Assembly: GCA_033977485.1 (NCBI GenBank)
Contig: CM066994.1
Coordinates: 13,823,585 to 13,887,584, forward strand
Reading direction: 5' to 3'
Length of the DNA stretch: 64,000 bases
Source: Hydrangea macrophylla
Lineage: Eukaryota; Streptophyta; Magnoliopsida; Cornales; Hydrangeaceae
A program made the position numbers and the translations under genes. This document shows, in pieces, positions 21,583-32,756 of this stretch. The notes beneath the pieces were generated by a model that saw only the letters and a list, made by a program, of their open reading frames with translations, was not told where the DNA came from and did not search any database. Each line of letters opens with the position of its first letter. The stretch's first letter is position 1.

Positions 21583-21869
21583 GTGGAACCATTATTTTGG
21601 GACCTACAAACGATAGCCCCTTGTTTGTAGAAAAGTGAGTCCCACTCAAATAACTAACTCTTATTGATTGGAGGGTGACACGTTAGCGTGTCACGTGGTA
21701 CCCTCAAGGTAGGTTAAAAATATCTTTGGGCCAAGAGCCCAAAAGTAGAGATCCAAGTCTTGATCCGTGGGGTGAGCAATATTGGGCTTCAATTTTGCGT
21801 CTGGTAACTGATTACATTTAATTTGCCCAAGATACTCTGACATCTGACATTCCATTTTGTACGGAGTAT

Positions 21870-21978
21870 TTCTTTTATTCTTCTTCTTCTCCTTCTCCTT
21901 CTTCTTCTTTCCATTTTCTACGGAGTATTTCTTTTATTCTTCTTCTTCTCCTTCTCCTTCTCCTTCTTCTTCTTCTTA
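21870..21978 (+). repeat. CTT/TCC-rich microsatellite, duplicated
   Basis: Polypyrimidine tracts built from TTCTTC and TCCTTC occur twice. Each is preceded by a copy of TACGGAGTATTTCTTTTATT (about 21859 and 21919), so a 60-bp unit has been tandemly duplicated. It directly abuts the probable Helitron end. Confidence 0.8.
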
Positions 21979-21986
21979 TATATATA

Positions 21987-23052
21987 CTAGTTGGAGCATT
22001 GCGCAAAAAATTTAATTGTGTCGTTTCGTGTGGTTAAGTGGTTATTAAAAGTGTATAATAAGATGTTAAAACAGTTAAATATAAAATTGTAAATGTAACG
22101 TTTTAATCTAAAACTCTTCTTACGGAAGAAGTTGATAATTCTGACTATCTTATAAATAAGTAATAAAGGTACCTAATAAAGTGCCACTAAAAATATATGA
22201 CACAAGTAGGGTATTTCCTCTTAAAAAAAGGGCATGAATGTGTTTGTAGGTCTTAATTGATATTCGAATATAATCTATAAATCCTGAATTTGAGAGAAGA
22301 AGTTGACCAAAATGTAAATATTAGTGACCAATTCATAATAGCTACTAAAATAGCCACTTTATTTGACATTTAAATATACCATAACTTTATTTTTAGAGAA
22401 GTTGACCAAAATGTGAAATTAGTGACTAATTCCTATATAGTCACTAAAATAGCCACTTTTTAAAACTTTTTTAAAGTGAATAATAAATATCCCAAAACTT
22501 ACTGACCTAAATGCAATTACACATATTACAATATATGAATCCTAAATTTGAGAGAAGAAGTTGAGCAAATTGTAAATATTAGTGACCAATTTCTAAATAA
22601 CCACTAAAATAGCCATTTTTTTTTACTTTTTATGAAGTGAATAATAAATATCCCAAACCCAAATGTAATTACACAAATTGTTGATTGAAACCTCATTTGA
22701 GAGAAGAAGTTGATCAAATTGTAAATATTAGTGACCAATTCCTAAATAGCCACCAAAATAGCCACTTTTGTTGACTTTTTTTAAGTCAATAATAAATATC
22801 CCAAAAATTGTTGACCCAAATGTAATTAGGCACAAGATTGTTGATTAAAATCTCATTATTATATTAAATAAAATTTTAAAAACTGACTTGAATGTAATTA
22901 TTTATCCAAAATGACAGATTTATCCTCACACAGATCAATATATCCTTACGATGTATAGATAGATATATGAGTAATTATGATGTAGTGAAAGGCAAAAGAG
23001 GAAGTTCATATTTTTTGACGTGCTTGCTTATTCGTTTTTATAGTATAGTAGA
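21987..23052 (-). mobile_element. Probable non-autonomous Helitron
   Basis: Read on the minus strand the element begins TCTACTATACTATAAAAACG at 23052 and ends GCGCAATGCTCCAACTAG at 21987. The 5' TC, 3' CTAG, and insertion between A (23053, minus strand) and T (21986) are Helitron features. A TTGCGCAA palindrome lies about 10 bp before the CTAG end where a hairpin is expected, though it is a weak one. No terminal inverted repeat or target duplication is apparent. It contains no coding sequence but holds four related repeats (see the next entry). Confidence 0.6.
22295..22830 (-). repeat. Four imperfect internal repeats in the Helitron
   Basis: A unit containing GAAGTTGACCAAAATGTAAA, TTAGTGACCAATTC, TAGCCACTAAAATAGCCACT and AATAATAAATATCCCAAA recurs near 22305, 22396, 22552 and 22700, with a spacing of about 90-155 bp. 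The phrases are similar but diverged, so these are old tandem copies. No coding function. Confidence 0.7.
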
Positions 23053-23129
23053 TATATATATATATATATATAATTTTTTTTTTTTATTATTGGACTTTTC
23101 TTACATTATTAGATGGAAAGGTTATCATT

Positions 23130-23735
23130 TCTAAGGGCTCTGTTTGGTTTGTGGACTTACATCAGGGGGAGAGAAAAATTTAATTACAAATATTGTTGTT
23201 TGTTTGTTTTTTTTAGCGTTTTCTTTCATACTTAAATGCTAATATAAATTGACAATTTTAAAAGTATAATAGCAACGTAAGAAAAGAGGAAGGGGAGTGA
23301 CTCACAAAATTCATAATTCATGATTTACTTTTCTATCCTATTTTGTTTTCCTTTTTATTTCTTGTCATTACTGTGCTTAGGATGTGTTTGATTCCTGGAG
23401 AAAAAACACATTTCTTTGTTTAATAGGAAGGAAAAGAAAATCTGGTGAAAAGAAAGTAAATTTATTTATTTATTTATTTTTTATTTTTTTTTAAAGGTTT
23501 TTGAGTCATTTCCCTTTCTCTTTTCTTAAATTCTAATTGTGCTATAAATTTTTAAATTTCTAATATTATTTAAGTCTGGAAGAAAATAGAAGGGAATTCG
23601 TCACGGTTTCCTCAGAGTTGCTCTTTCCTTTTCCTTTTCTAAATCTCCAAACCAAACAAAGCCTTAACCAAACAAATATAAGCATTTTCTTTACTTTTTC
23701 TTACTAAATCCATGAACCAAACAAAACTCTAATAA
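23130..23735. repeat. Region of GTTTGGTT-ended foldback fragments
   Basis: GGCTCTGTTTGGTTTGTGGA near 23139 and its inverted relatives TCCAAACCAAACAAAGCC (near 23647) and CCATGAACCAAACAAAACTC (near 23711) bracket an AT-rich interior. Similar ends are seen at 35478-35632 and in the beta-glucosidase introns (near 42265-42300 and 44385-44555). This is a dispersed family of decayed non-autonomous elements. Confidence 0.5.
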
Positions 23736-23742
23736 AATGATA

Positions 23743-23935
23743 GCACTTTTGCTCACGCAAGATTCAAGAATGGTCATTCATTGCTCATCTATGTCTCTAT
23801 TGGGTGACATGTGTCATTCAATTCTCATTTTGCCCCTATATCATCAATATAATTACTAAAATGGGACACATGTCCCTTAATACAAACCTGAGTGTACAAT
23901 GAGTGATCATTCTTGAGTGCAAAAATGCTCTCAAG
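23743..23935. repeat. Foldback MITE, second copy of the 19326 family
   Basis: AGCACTTTTGCTCACGCAAG at the left pairs with TTGAGTGCAAAAATGCTCTC at the right. The interior ATTGGGTGACATGTGTCATT and inverted GGGACACATGTCCC match the 19326-19525 copy. Confidence 0.6.
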
Positions 23936-24221
23936 GATATCATCACATTACATGCTGAGGCAATACAGGAGTCTGGCTGAGAGCCTGAGAATCCCATTAT
24001 TGGGCCTAGAAGAATGGTTGAAACACAAGGGCAACGGTGCTTGTAAATCCACCACAAGGCCGAAGGATATCATCACATTTACATGCTGAGAGTATAGTAC
24101 TATGTTTATGGGCTATATTGCTTTTAGATGCCCAAAAGCACTGGATCAAGAACTTGTTCTTTATAGTTCTAATTTTCACTAAACAAGATTAACATAATAA
24201 GACTTGATATAAAGTCTAAGG

Positions 24222-24503
24222 GTATGTTTGATAACACAATTAAGTGCTGAAAATGAAAAGATTCAGCACTTATTCTTTTTCAGTGCGTTTGATAACATAC
24301 CACTTAATTGAAAAAGCAGCCAAAAAATCACTGAAAACTTTTAGTGAAAATTTTCTACTGAAAATAATCACTGAATGCATTCTTTTTCAGTAGTTGAAGT
24401 ACTATTTTCAGTATTACAAATTCAATCACTTAAAATTTTCAGTACTTAAAATTCAACACTTAATTTTCAGCACTTAATTTTCAGTTTTATCAAACGCACC
24501 CTA
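24222..24503. repeat. Foldback MITE, hAT-like ends (second copy)
   Basis: The left end AGGGTATGTTTGATAACACA and right end TTTATCAAACGCACCCTA are inverted. Inner arms carry AATTAAGTGCTGAAAA and its inverse TTTTCAGCACTTAATT several times. The element is about 280 bp and has no coding sequence. Related to 19550-19802. Confidence 0.7.
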
Positions 24504-24744
24504 AACCTAAATACTATTTTAAGCATTCCAAGCCAGACCTAGAATCCTAAACTACTCATTGTCAAGGTCAGGTTAACCAGTAGACCAAACAAGCACTCCC
24601 TTTAGGCCCACCGAAAAGGGCCGGCCCCATTGGGATTTACTGTGCTTGCTCTATAAAAGTCCCCATGGGCCATTTGGCAACAACTTCTGGATCAATGGGA
24701 TTTATCCCAAAAACTGCTTTTTATCAGTGCAGTATACGAGTTAA

Positions 24745-25060
24745 GCCGCTCAACAAGTTTTCGTGAACATGTTTGATAAAGGTTTGGCTCATCTTGTTCA
24801 ACAAGTAAGTCAAGCTTAGATTTTAGGCTCCTTTAATAAACAAGCCAAGCTCATGACACACATGAGTTCAACTCGATAGAGCTCGAGAACCTATTTGAAT
24901 AAGGCTCGTGAGTAGGCTTGTAAAATAGGTTGTAAATAGACTTGATAAAGAGTTTGTATATTGACTGTCATATATATGTTAACTATAACACAATATAATT
25001 TTAGAGGGCTTGTGAAAAAAAAACTCGTAAATAGGCTTGATAAATGACTTGTATACTAAC

Positions 25061-25112
<52 letters not shown>

Positions 25113-25345
25113 TTGTATATATATATATATATTAAATTATACAGTTTTAAAGAGCTCGTGAAAAAACCCACGATCCCTTGAAATTAAGGCTAGTTTAATA
25201 AGCAAGTCAAGCTCAATCATACATGAGCTCGGTTCGAGCTCTGCTCGTTTATTGTACAAACCAAGCCAAGCTCAAATTTTAAGCTCGTTTAATAAACAAA
25301 ACAAGCTCAATCATACATGAGCTTGACTCAGCTCAACTCGTACAT
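24745..25345. repeat. Repetitive foldback remnant with GCTCGTTTAATAAAC phrases, plus (CT)n
   Basis: Phrases such as CTTTAATAAACAAGCCAAGC, TAAGCTCGTTTAATAAACAA, CATGAGCTCGGTTCGAGCTC and AAATAGGCTTGATAAATGAC recur in both orientations, as in a decayed foldback element. The middle has a (CT)n microsatellite at about 25062-25110 followed by (TA)n at 25118-25133. Confidence 0.5.
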
Positions 25346-26310
25346 ACCCTTATCTGTTGTTTGTACCCAAAAATAATATTTTTGTATTAACTATTGTACT
25401 AAATTATTTAGGCTTGCCATTGAAGTTATTTGGAAGTTACTTGAAGGACATTGGGCAATGCAAGAGTAGACCAAAAGTGGTTAATAGTGGTTGGAGGTTG
25501 AAAAAAGTTGGAATTTGTTATCATCTACCTACATTTGGACATTTGACAATTCAGAAGAAATCAAAAGTAGTTACCTACAGATCAATGGCAATGGGTTAAT
25601 TTTGATGGAGGTTTTTAGTAGTTATTAGTGGTTGTAGGCTTGGTCTATAAATACATGTAATGTACTTAACCAATCAACCATATCAATACATCATCTTCAT
25701 ATTGTTCTTTTTTTGTTTAGGCCACCATGGCTACTTGTTATTAGTTCTTCTTAATTTAATGCATCTTCATTCATTCATTTTCCGTAGTTAGTCTTTGTAG
25801 TGTTAATTCAATTATACATGTCTTTTCTTCTAGTCTTCTTTTTCTTTGATCTCATCTTCTTGTTCCTTTCTTTATACATTGGTTGCTTCTAAGTCCTCTT
25901 AATTGAGGCAAGAGAACCTACACCACATTTGTTTGAGATCTTACTTGTGTGCTTTTTTTTAGTAAACACTTGTAGGCTTTAAGCCACCAAAAAATGATGC
26001 CCTATTGGATCCTCTTATTCTACACAACTCTTTTGAAAAGTAGTATTAGTTTTGTAACTCTCGTTGATATGATTGCTACGGTATAAATTTGAAAAAAAAC
26101 GGAGTTGTAGATCAAAAGTTATGATGGTTTAATGTTTAAAAAACATTTTCAAATTGAGATTTCATATCGTACAACACTCACACGGTGTGAGTGAGCTAGA
26201 CAGTGAGATGCGTGTGGCTCGTGTGTCGCGCACGTGTGGTGCCTATGTCAGGAGTAATTCCAAAATTTTTAATTTATTTTGTCCTTTTCTCAAAGATATG
26301 TATTTGCAAT
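25346..26310. other. Intergenic, no gene recognised
   Basis: One 80-codon open frame lies at 25357-25599 but shows no recognised domain, no splice-supported extension and no compositional signal. I treat it as fortuitous. GTCTATAAATACATGTAATG near 25642 looks like a TATA box with no identifiable gene downstream, so this may be a fragment of an LTR. Confidence 0.35.
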
Positions 26311-26311
26311 A

Positions 26312-26500
26312 ATGATACACACACATTATTCCACACACTTTTCCACACCCAACAATCCTGACCCTTGATTCCAGCGGATCCCATGTACTCCCGTGTGGGA
26401 CCCATGTGGGATCTAAATGGGATCCACTGGAATCAAGGGTCAAGGGTCAGGATTAATATTGGGTGTGAAAAAGTGTGTGAAATTTTATGTATGTGTGTGT
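26312..26500. repeat. Foldback MITE-like element
   Basis: ACACACTTTTCCACACCCAA at the left pairs with TTGGGTGTGAAAAAGTGTGT at the right. TGACCCTTGATTCCAGCGGA and TCCACTGGAATCAAGGGTCA form the inner stem. The right arm runs into a (GT)n microsatellite at 26489-26512. The ends resemble those at 36578-36765. Confidence 0.75.
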
Positions 26501-26647
26501 GTGTGTGTGTGTATCATTACTGATGTATTTGATAAGAGAGTTTTGATGAAATGAAGATATTGAATGCCCTTTTTAACATGTTTCTTATTACTAAGGGGTG
26601 TATTTGTAACTGGAAGCCCCTTATTCTAATGGATTATATAGTTATAT

Positions 26648-26923
26648 TGATAGTGATAAACTTACCAAGCCAAATCAAGGAATTGAATACTCCAATTCTT
26701 CAAAGATTGGGTCAATACCCACGTGATTCTTTGTGATTACTCCACCAACTTTGGTCAACATTAGACCCTAGTCTAATGCCTTAAAATATTCCTTTGTATT
26801 TATTCCTTTTGATTGTAATTGAAGTTTGAATATACTGTAAAGTTTGTATATATATGATACTTAGACCACTACGAGAGTGTGTGGTTTGAAACCGTAATAC
26901 AAAGTGTTCATTGCCAACTTTCA
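26648..26923 (+). repeat. 5' LTR of copia element 1
   Basis: 276 bp, beginning TGATAGTGATAAACTTACC and ending TTGCCAACTTTCA. It ends immediately before the primer-binding site. A TATA-like run (GTATATATATGATAC) lies near 26849. It contains a 9-bp segment TAGACCCTA that is absent from the 3' LTR. Confidence 0.93.
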
Positions 26924-26936
26924 TGGTATCAGAGCT
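26924..26936 (+). promoter_or_regulatory. Primer-binding site, copia element 1
   Basis: TGGTATCAGAGCT directly abuts the LTR end. TGGTATCAGAGC is the usual copia sequence complementary to the initiator methionine tRNA 3' end. Confidence 0.93.
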
Positions 26937-26991
26937 CTTAAAATCCAACGATTTTTTTTATTCCTCTTTCTGGCTCTCTCTTTCTTCAACA

Positions 26992-27714
26992 ATGGAAGGC
27001 ACTACTTTCAATATTGCTAGTGTTTCTTTATCTAGCTTATCTGGCTTCTTGTTAATTAAGCTTGACAGAACCAATTATCCCCTATGGTTGGCTCAAATTT
27101 CTCCTATTCTCAAGAGTAGAAAATGCATGGGTATTGTTGATGGTACTGTTGTGTGTCCATCACAATTCAAAATTGGTGCAAATGGTATTGCTACAACCGA
27201 GATTGATCTAGCTTATGATGATTGGCAACAAAAGGATCAATTGATCTTGAGTTGGATTAACAACTCCTTGACTCCTTCTGTTCTTTCGACTGTTGCACGC
27301 TCCAAGTCATCTTATGAGACATGGACCTCGCTGGAAAAGAGATATGCATCCCAGTCCCATAATCGTATCATCCAATTATGCAATGAATTGTTTACTACTA
27401 AAGGAGAAGGTCTCTCTATTACTGACTTTGTGGACAAGATTAATCATATTGCTGACAATCTTGCGTTGGCTGGCAAACCAGTAGATGATGATGATCTTAT
27501 TTTTATCATTATGAACAATGTTGGATCTACTTATGAAGCTACTGTAAGTTCTGCCCAGGCAAGAGATACACCTATTTCCTATGATGACCTTGTTGCTCTT
27601 CTTCTTAGTGCTGAAATGCGACTCAAAGCTCAAGATACTCCAACTCTTGAGGTCACTCCGACTGCCTTGTATACTCCCAAATTTTGCCAAAATACCAACT
27701 CTGGACGGGGTGGT
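26992..27714 (+). pseudogene. Copia gag, N-terminal part (split by insertion)
   Basis: From MEGTTFNIASVSLSS at 26992, about 240 residues of a UBN2/copia-type capsid are open. Recognisable family phrases are KLDRTNYPLWLAQ, SWINNSLTP, SSYETWTSLEKRYASQS and DLVALLLSAEMRLK. The frame runs to SGRGG at 27714 and hits a stop created by the inserted solo LTR. Gag resumes after 29366 with an RG-rich segment (GSFHRGRGRGRTSS), although later frames are broken. I chose 26992 because homology starts there and the upstream in-frame ATG lies in the leader. Confidence 0.88.
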
Positions 27715-29361
27715 TGACAAGCGGGAGTATTTGTAAAATACAAACGCGCTAAAAGAAGAAAATGTATTAAATTATTTCACAATTCCTTTATTTATCTGCA
27801 ATTTGAATTACAATGCTAATTTGTACACAATTTGATTAAACTATGATAAGTTATTTGTTTTAGCTGTAGTTTGTGCAGATTATTGTTGCTGTGTAAAGAA
27901 TTAGATGGGAAAGATAAGAGGGAGTGCTGAATTTGAATGAAGACAAGTAAAAGATGAAAAGTGAACCTCGATCGATTGAAGACCATTCGATCGATCGAAG
28001 GTTCGATCGATCGATAGAAGCTCAAGCGCTCGAAGACCCCAGAAGTTCGATCGATCGAGAAAAATGTTTGATCGATCGAACATGGCTTTTATCAGGTTTT
28101 ATGCGCAGGCAGCAGAGACGGGATTTTAACTCTAGCAGTAGGTTTTAGTATAAATACCCGTATTGTAAACGTCCAAAAGGGGATGCCCACTTTCATTTTC
28201 ATTTTTTTTAGAGAGATAGATAGAGAGTTTACATGTTTTTGTAAGTTTACAAGCTTTGATATTGCTTTTGGATTGGTTCTTCTCTAGTTTAATCAAAGTT
28301 TGTCTTCTCAGGTTACTTCTTTATCGTTTATTTACGTTCTGCACTTAGTCTATAGTAATATAATTTATTATTCCGTAGTCTCGCATGTTAGTTAGAGTTA
28401 AATACTTAGTTTTCATAGATTTTATGCAAAAATCACAAACAAACACACCTTTAATGGAACTTTACGTTAAAAACGCTTCTGAGACACTTCAGACCATGTC
28501 TGAGTAGTCCCTAGGTTGGGAGATCATGATGAAACCGTGATCTCAAGCCTCTGCCATGCAGCAGAATAATTCTTGTGTTCGATCGATCGAGAAAGCTCGA
28601 TCGATCGAAACAGAGATACAGTCGAGCGATCGAAGTCAGTTCGATTGATCGAGGGATGAAGATATTCGATCGATCAAAAGCGCGTCGATCGATCAAACCT
28701 TCTGATTCTTGAGGACATTCTATGCAGTATTCCTAGCCTTTCAGCTTTACTGATTTGTTATCAAATTGTCCCCAAACGCTCAGTTTGTCAAAACAGTCTG
28801 TGAACTTTAAGCCTTGAGGCATTTTTCTTCAATATATTTTGCAAACCACCCTCAATGCTAATACCATTGTAGGTGCGAGTCTTAACTATTGATCCAAACT
28901 GCTTTTATGTATTTCAAACGTAATTGTGATGATATGGTCCCGGTCATGAAAGGACTATAGATTCTTTATCCTAAGAGAAATACAGAATACTGTGGAGAGT
29001 GTGCTCCATTGAGCTTCAACGCAACTGCATGGTAGATGGCTAGGTCGCGGTGGATTCGTGTAATCCCAACATTCCTTTTTAGTAAGAAAAACACGTTTTA
29101 AATCATCGCTTTAATTAATTAGTTAGTAATTAGTTTAATTTAGTTTAATTGTTTTATCTTTAGTATTTGATAAACTGTGGAACTTTGTGTTCTACACTCT
29201 TTTAGAATATTGAATTTTATTTTCTTGTTTGAGATTAATCTAGGTAATTAGTTTAACACCTTCCCTGTGGGATCGACCTGGACTTAACCAGACTACTACT
29301 TGCACGATTACCTACACTTGGGTATAGCACACAAGCGCACTGAAGAATAATTCTCGTGTCA
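27715..29361. mobile_element. Solo LTR nested in copia gag (5-bp TSD)
   Basis: A 1647-bp insertion starts TGACAAGCGGGAG and ends TTCTCGTGTCA. It is flanked by GTGGT at 27710-27714 and 29362-29366. TG..CA ends with a 5-bp duplication and no internal coding region identify a solo LTR. The TTAGTATAAATACCC TATA box at about 28145 and a CCCTGTGGGATCGACC phrase near 29264 are typical of gypsy-type LTRs. Two clusters of GATCGATCGA palindromes (27966-28083 and 28578-28700) are conspicuous. An A-rich, T-rich 3' part has no genes. Confidence 0.9.
27966..28700. repeat. GATCGATCGA palindrome clusters in the solo LTR
   Basis: About five near-copies of TTCGATCGATCGA lie in 27966-28083 and about six more, partly degenerate, in 28578-28700. 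They sit on both sides of the inferred TATA box (about 28145) and transcribed region. The spacing is irregular (about 15-35 bp). Confidence 0.85.
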
Positions 29362-29572
29362 GTGGTCCAAGGGGTTCCTTTCATAGAGGTCGGGGTCGTG
29401 GTCGTACTTCCTCCATTCCTCCTTCCAACACTTCTAGTTCTGTTTTTCTTCATCCAAATCTAGTGGACCCGTCTGTCAGATATGTAATAGACCTAGACAC
29501 ACTGCTATTATTTGCTATAACCGTATGAACCAAGCTTATGAAGGTCGTGTTCCGACATAACGCCTCAGTGCC

Positions 29573-30790
29573 ATGGCAGCTGCAGCACCATATTCTCATC
29601 CACCTTCTACACCTTCTCTAAACGCACCTACCCCATGGATCACTGATATTGGCGCATCCACTCATATCACCAAGGACCTTCCTAATCTTACTGTCCATGA
29701 TGAATATCAAGGCCCAGACCAAGTTGTTGTGGGTAATGGTGCAGGTTTGAATATCTCTCACATTGGATCATCCCATATACACCATCCTTCCACTTCCTTT
29801 AAATTAAATAACATTCTTCATTGTCCTTCTGTTGCCGCCAATCTTCTCTCTGTTCATTAATTTACACTTGATAATAATTGTTTTTTTGTGTTCTTCTCTG
29901 ATTGTTTCTTTGTAAAGGACCTAAAATCGGGGAAGATGCTTTTCCGTGGAAAGAGTGTCAATGGACTATATCTATTCAACATCCACAATCAAATTTCTAA
30001 CAAAAGTGGGCGTCCTTTTGCTTTCATTGGTATTCGTGTTGGTGCTCACGAATGGCATTCTAGGCTCGGTCATCCTGTTTTTCGTACTCTTCAGTACCTT
30101 ATGACCAATAAAAGTTTGGCTCTTGAAGGATCAAGCTCAGTTTCATTTTGTCAGTCATGTCCTTTAGGAAAGAGTACAAAGTTGCCGTTTTAATTATCTA
30201 ATTCAATTGCTAAGGGTCCTTTAGATTTAATACATTCTGATGTTTGGTGTTCTCCTACTGCTTCCATTAAAGGATCAAGATACTATGTTTTGTTTGTGGA
30301 TGATTTTTCAAGATATTCTTGGATTTTTCCAATGCATTTTAAACATGAAGTTCATGCTATCTTCGTAAAATTTAAATTGCATGTTGAAAATATGTTCTCC
30401 TCCACTATTAAAGCTTTTTAATCCGATCAAGGTGGTGAATATACCAAAACTGCATTTCAACGTGTTTTAGCTAACCATGGAATTCATTTTAGAACATCTT
30501 GTCCGGGTCATCCTGAACAAAATGGTCTAGCTGAACGCAAACACCGCCATATTGTTGAAACATGCCTTACACTTCTTGCTCATGCTCATATGCCTGTTAC
30601 TTATTGGGTAGATGCCTTTCACACTGTTGTGTACTTAATCAATCGCCTCTCCACTCGAGTGCTTCAAAATTTCATTCCTTATGCCAAATTGTTTGATCGG
30701 CTTCCCTCATATGAATTTCTTCGGATTTTTGGTTGTGTATGCTTCCCTTACTTGCGTCTTTATAACACCAACAAATTGCAATTTAGATAA
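29573..30790 (+). pseudogene. Copia protease, GAG-pre-integrase and integrase core, broken
   Basis: The protease region has WITDIGASTHIT where active copia proteases read D-S/T-G-A, so the Ser/Thr next to the catalytic Asp is Ile. The GAG-pre-integrase HHCC-type region HEWHSRLGHPVFRTL and FCQSCPLGK follows, ending in a stop TAA at 30190-30192. The integrase core continues (LIHSDVWCSP, DDFSRYSW, SDQGGEYT, HPEQNGLAERKHRH) but contains an in-frame TAA at about 30419-30421 just before SDQGGEY. Another TAA at 30788-30790 interrupts the link to the RT region (KRYVFIGYS). All are nonsense or small-indel decay. Confidence 0.87.
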
Positions 30791-30799
30791 AAGAGGTAT

Positions 30800-32735
30800 G
30801 TGTTCATCGGTTATTCACTCAATCAACAGGGTTATCGTTGTCTTGATCCAACCACGGGTCGTGTTTACCTATCACGTCATGTTGTTTTTTATGAACATTC
30901 TTTCCCTTTTCAACATGTTGCAGTTACCTCCTCTCATTCCATGGTCTCCATTGATTCCTTTGTGCCTTTATTAGATATGGTTACAATACCATCTCTGCCT
31001 CCCGTTGCTCACCCTTTACCCCCTACCTTACCTACTTGTCCACAAAATCACGCTGTCGTCCCCCCTTCTAATCCACCACCCACACCATCACCATCTCCTC
31101 CACCTACCATTGAGCCCGAGCAACTACTACCTCCTACCGAGTCCTCTCATTCCATGCTTACAAGGAGTAAAGTTAGGATTTGTAAACCCAACCCAAAATA
31201 TGCTTTACATGTGGAACTTACTAAAGAAATTGAACCTTCTTGTTTTAGTCAGGCAGTTAAACAAGAAGCATGGAGGCATGCTATGGGCGCTGAATTTAAT
31301 GCATTGCAACAGAATGGAACTTGGTCTTTGGTCCCTCCTCGGTCTAATATGAATATTTTACCAAATAAATGGATATTTAAAATCAAAAGGAGAGCTGATG
31401 GTTCGGTCGAATGCTACAAGGCACGACTTGTGGCTAATGGTTTTCATCAACAAGAGGGTCTGGATTACAATGAGACCTTCAGTCCGGTCGTAAAGCATTC
31501 CACCATTCGCACCGTTATTGCTTTGGATGTTCACTACAATTGGCCGATTCGCCAATTAGATGTTCAAAATGCCTTTTTACATGGCTTCTTATCTGAGGAT
31601 GTTTATATGCGCCAACCGTCTGGTTTCAGTGATCCGAATTTTCCTAACCATGTGTGCAAGCTTCACAAGTCTTTATATGGTTTAAAACAAGCACCTCGGG
31701 CTTGGTTTAAACATTTGTCAGATTATCTTGAGGATCTCGGTTTTAAGGAATCTAAGTCTGACTATTCATTATTTATCTTTCAACAAGAGAAGCTTCTTAT
31801 TATTCTACTCATCTATGTCGATGACATTTTAATCACTAGAAACAATGCTTCTTCTGTGGCAAAGTTTATTCACAAACTTGGTGATCTATTTTCAATGAAG
31901 GATTTGGGTCATTTAAATTACTTTCTTGGCACAGAGGCAACATATGGTGATGGCAAGCTATACTTAACCCAAGCTAAGTATATTGTTGATTTGCTAAATC
32001 GCACAAAATTTTTGGATGTTAAACCTGTGTCTTCTCCAGCTTCCATCGGTAATTATGACGGTGAGCCACTTCTTGATGCTACCAAATATAGGCATGTAGT
32101 GGGTGCCCTTCAGTACTTAACCATCACACGTCCGGATATCTCCTTTACTGTTAATCAGGTGTGCCAGTTCATCCATCAACCCACTACCATTCATTGGTCT
32201 GCTGTCAAGCGAATTCTACGGTATTTGAAAAGTACAAATACTCACGGTCTCTTCTATCGTCCTGGTGCGCTCACATTAACTGCATTTTCTGATGCCGACT
32301 ATGCTGGCAATCCAGATGATCGACATTCAATTGGTGGCTATTGCATTTTTCTTGGCCATAATCCAATCTCTTGGAGTGCCAAGAAACATCGTACAATCTC
32401 ACGCTCAAGCACTGAAGCAGAATATCGCCAACTGGCCTATATTGCAGCAGAAATGTCATGGTTTCGCTCATTATTCAAGGATCTGGGAATATCATTGCCA
32501 ACTCCACTGATTTGGTGTGATAACATAAGCTCAATTTCATTAGCTTCCAATCCTGTTTTTCACTCTCGCATGAAGCATTTGGAGGTTGATTACCATTATG
32601 TTCGTGAAAAGGTGATTCGCAAGGAGCTGGACTTCAATATTTAAGTACTACAGATCAAGTGGCCGATATCTTTACTAAAGGTCTTTCCTCTGTTCGCTTA
32701 AAAAATTTGGCAAACAAACTTATGGTGCGTGCTTG
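30800..32735 (+). pseudogene. Copia reverse transcriptase / RNase H, C-terminally frameshifted
   Basis: A long open stretch (to 32644) holds the end of the integrase (KRYVFIGYS), a proline-rich linker, the reverse transcriptase (ARLVANGFHQQEGLDYNETF, LDVQNAFLHG, SLYGLKQAPRAW, YVDDIL catalytic box) and RNase H (DADYAGNPDDRHSIGGYC, SSTEAEYR, WCDNISS). At the end an in-frame TAA follows DFNI, while a different frame reads YLSTTDQVADIFTKGL, the expected copia C-terminus. A one-base deletion near 32636-32644 therefore truncates it by about 30 residues. The catalytic core itself looks intact. Confidence 0.92.
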
Positions 32736-32745
32736 CCCCATTAGC

Positions 32746-32756
32746 TTGCGGGGGTG
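32746..32756 (+). promoter_or_regulatory. Polypurine tract, copia element 1
   Basis: The purine-rich TTGCGGGGGTG directly precedes the 3' LTR start TGATAG and is the expected plus-strand priming site. Confidence 0.8.
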
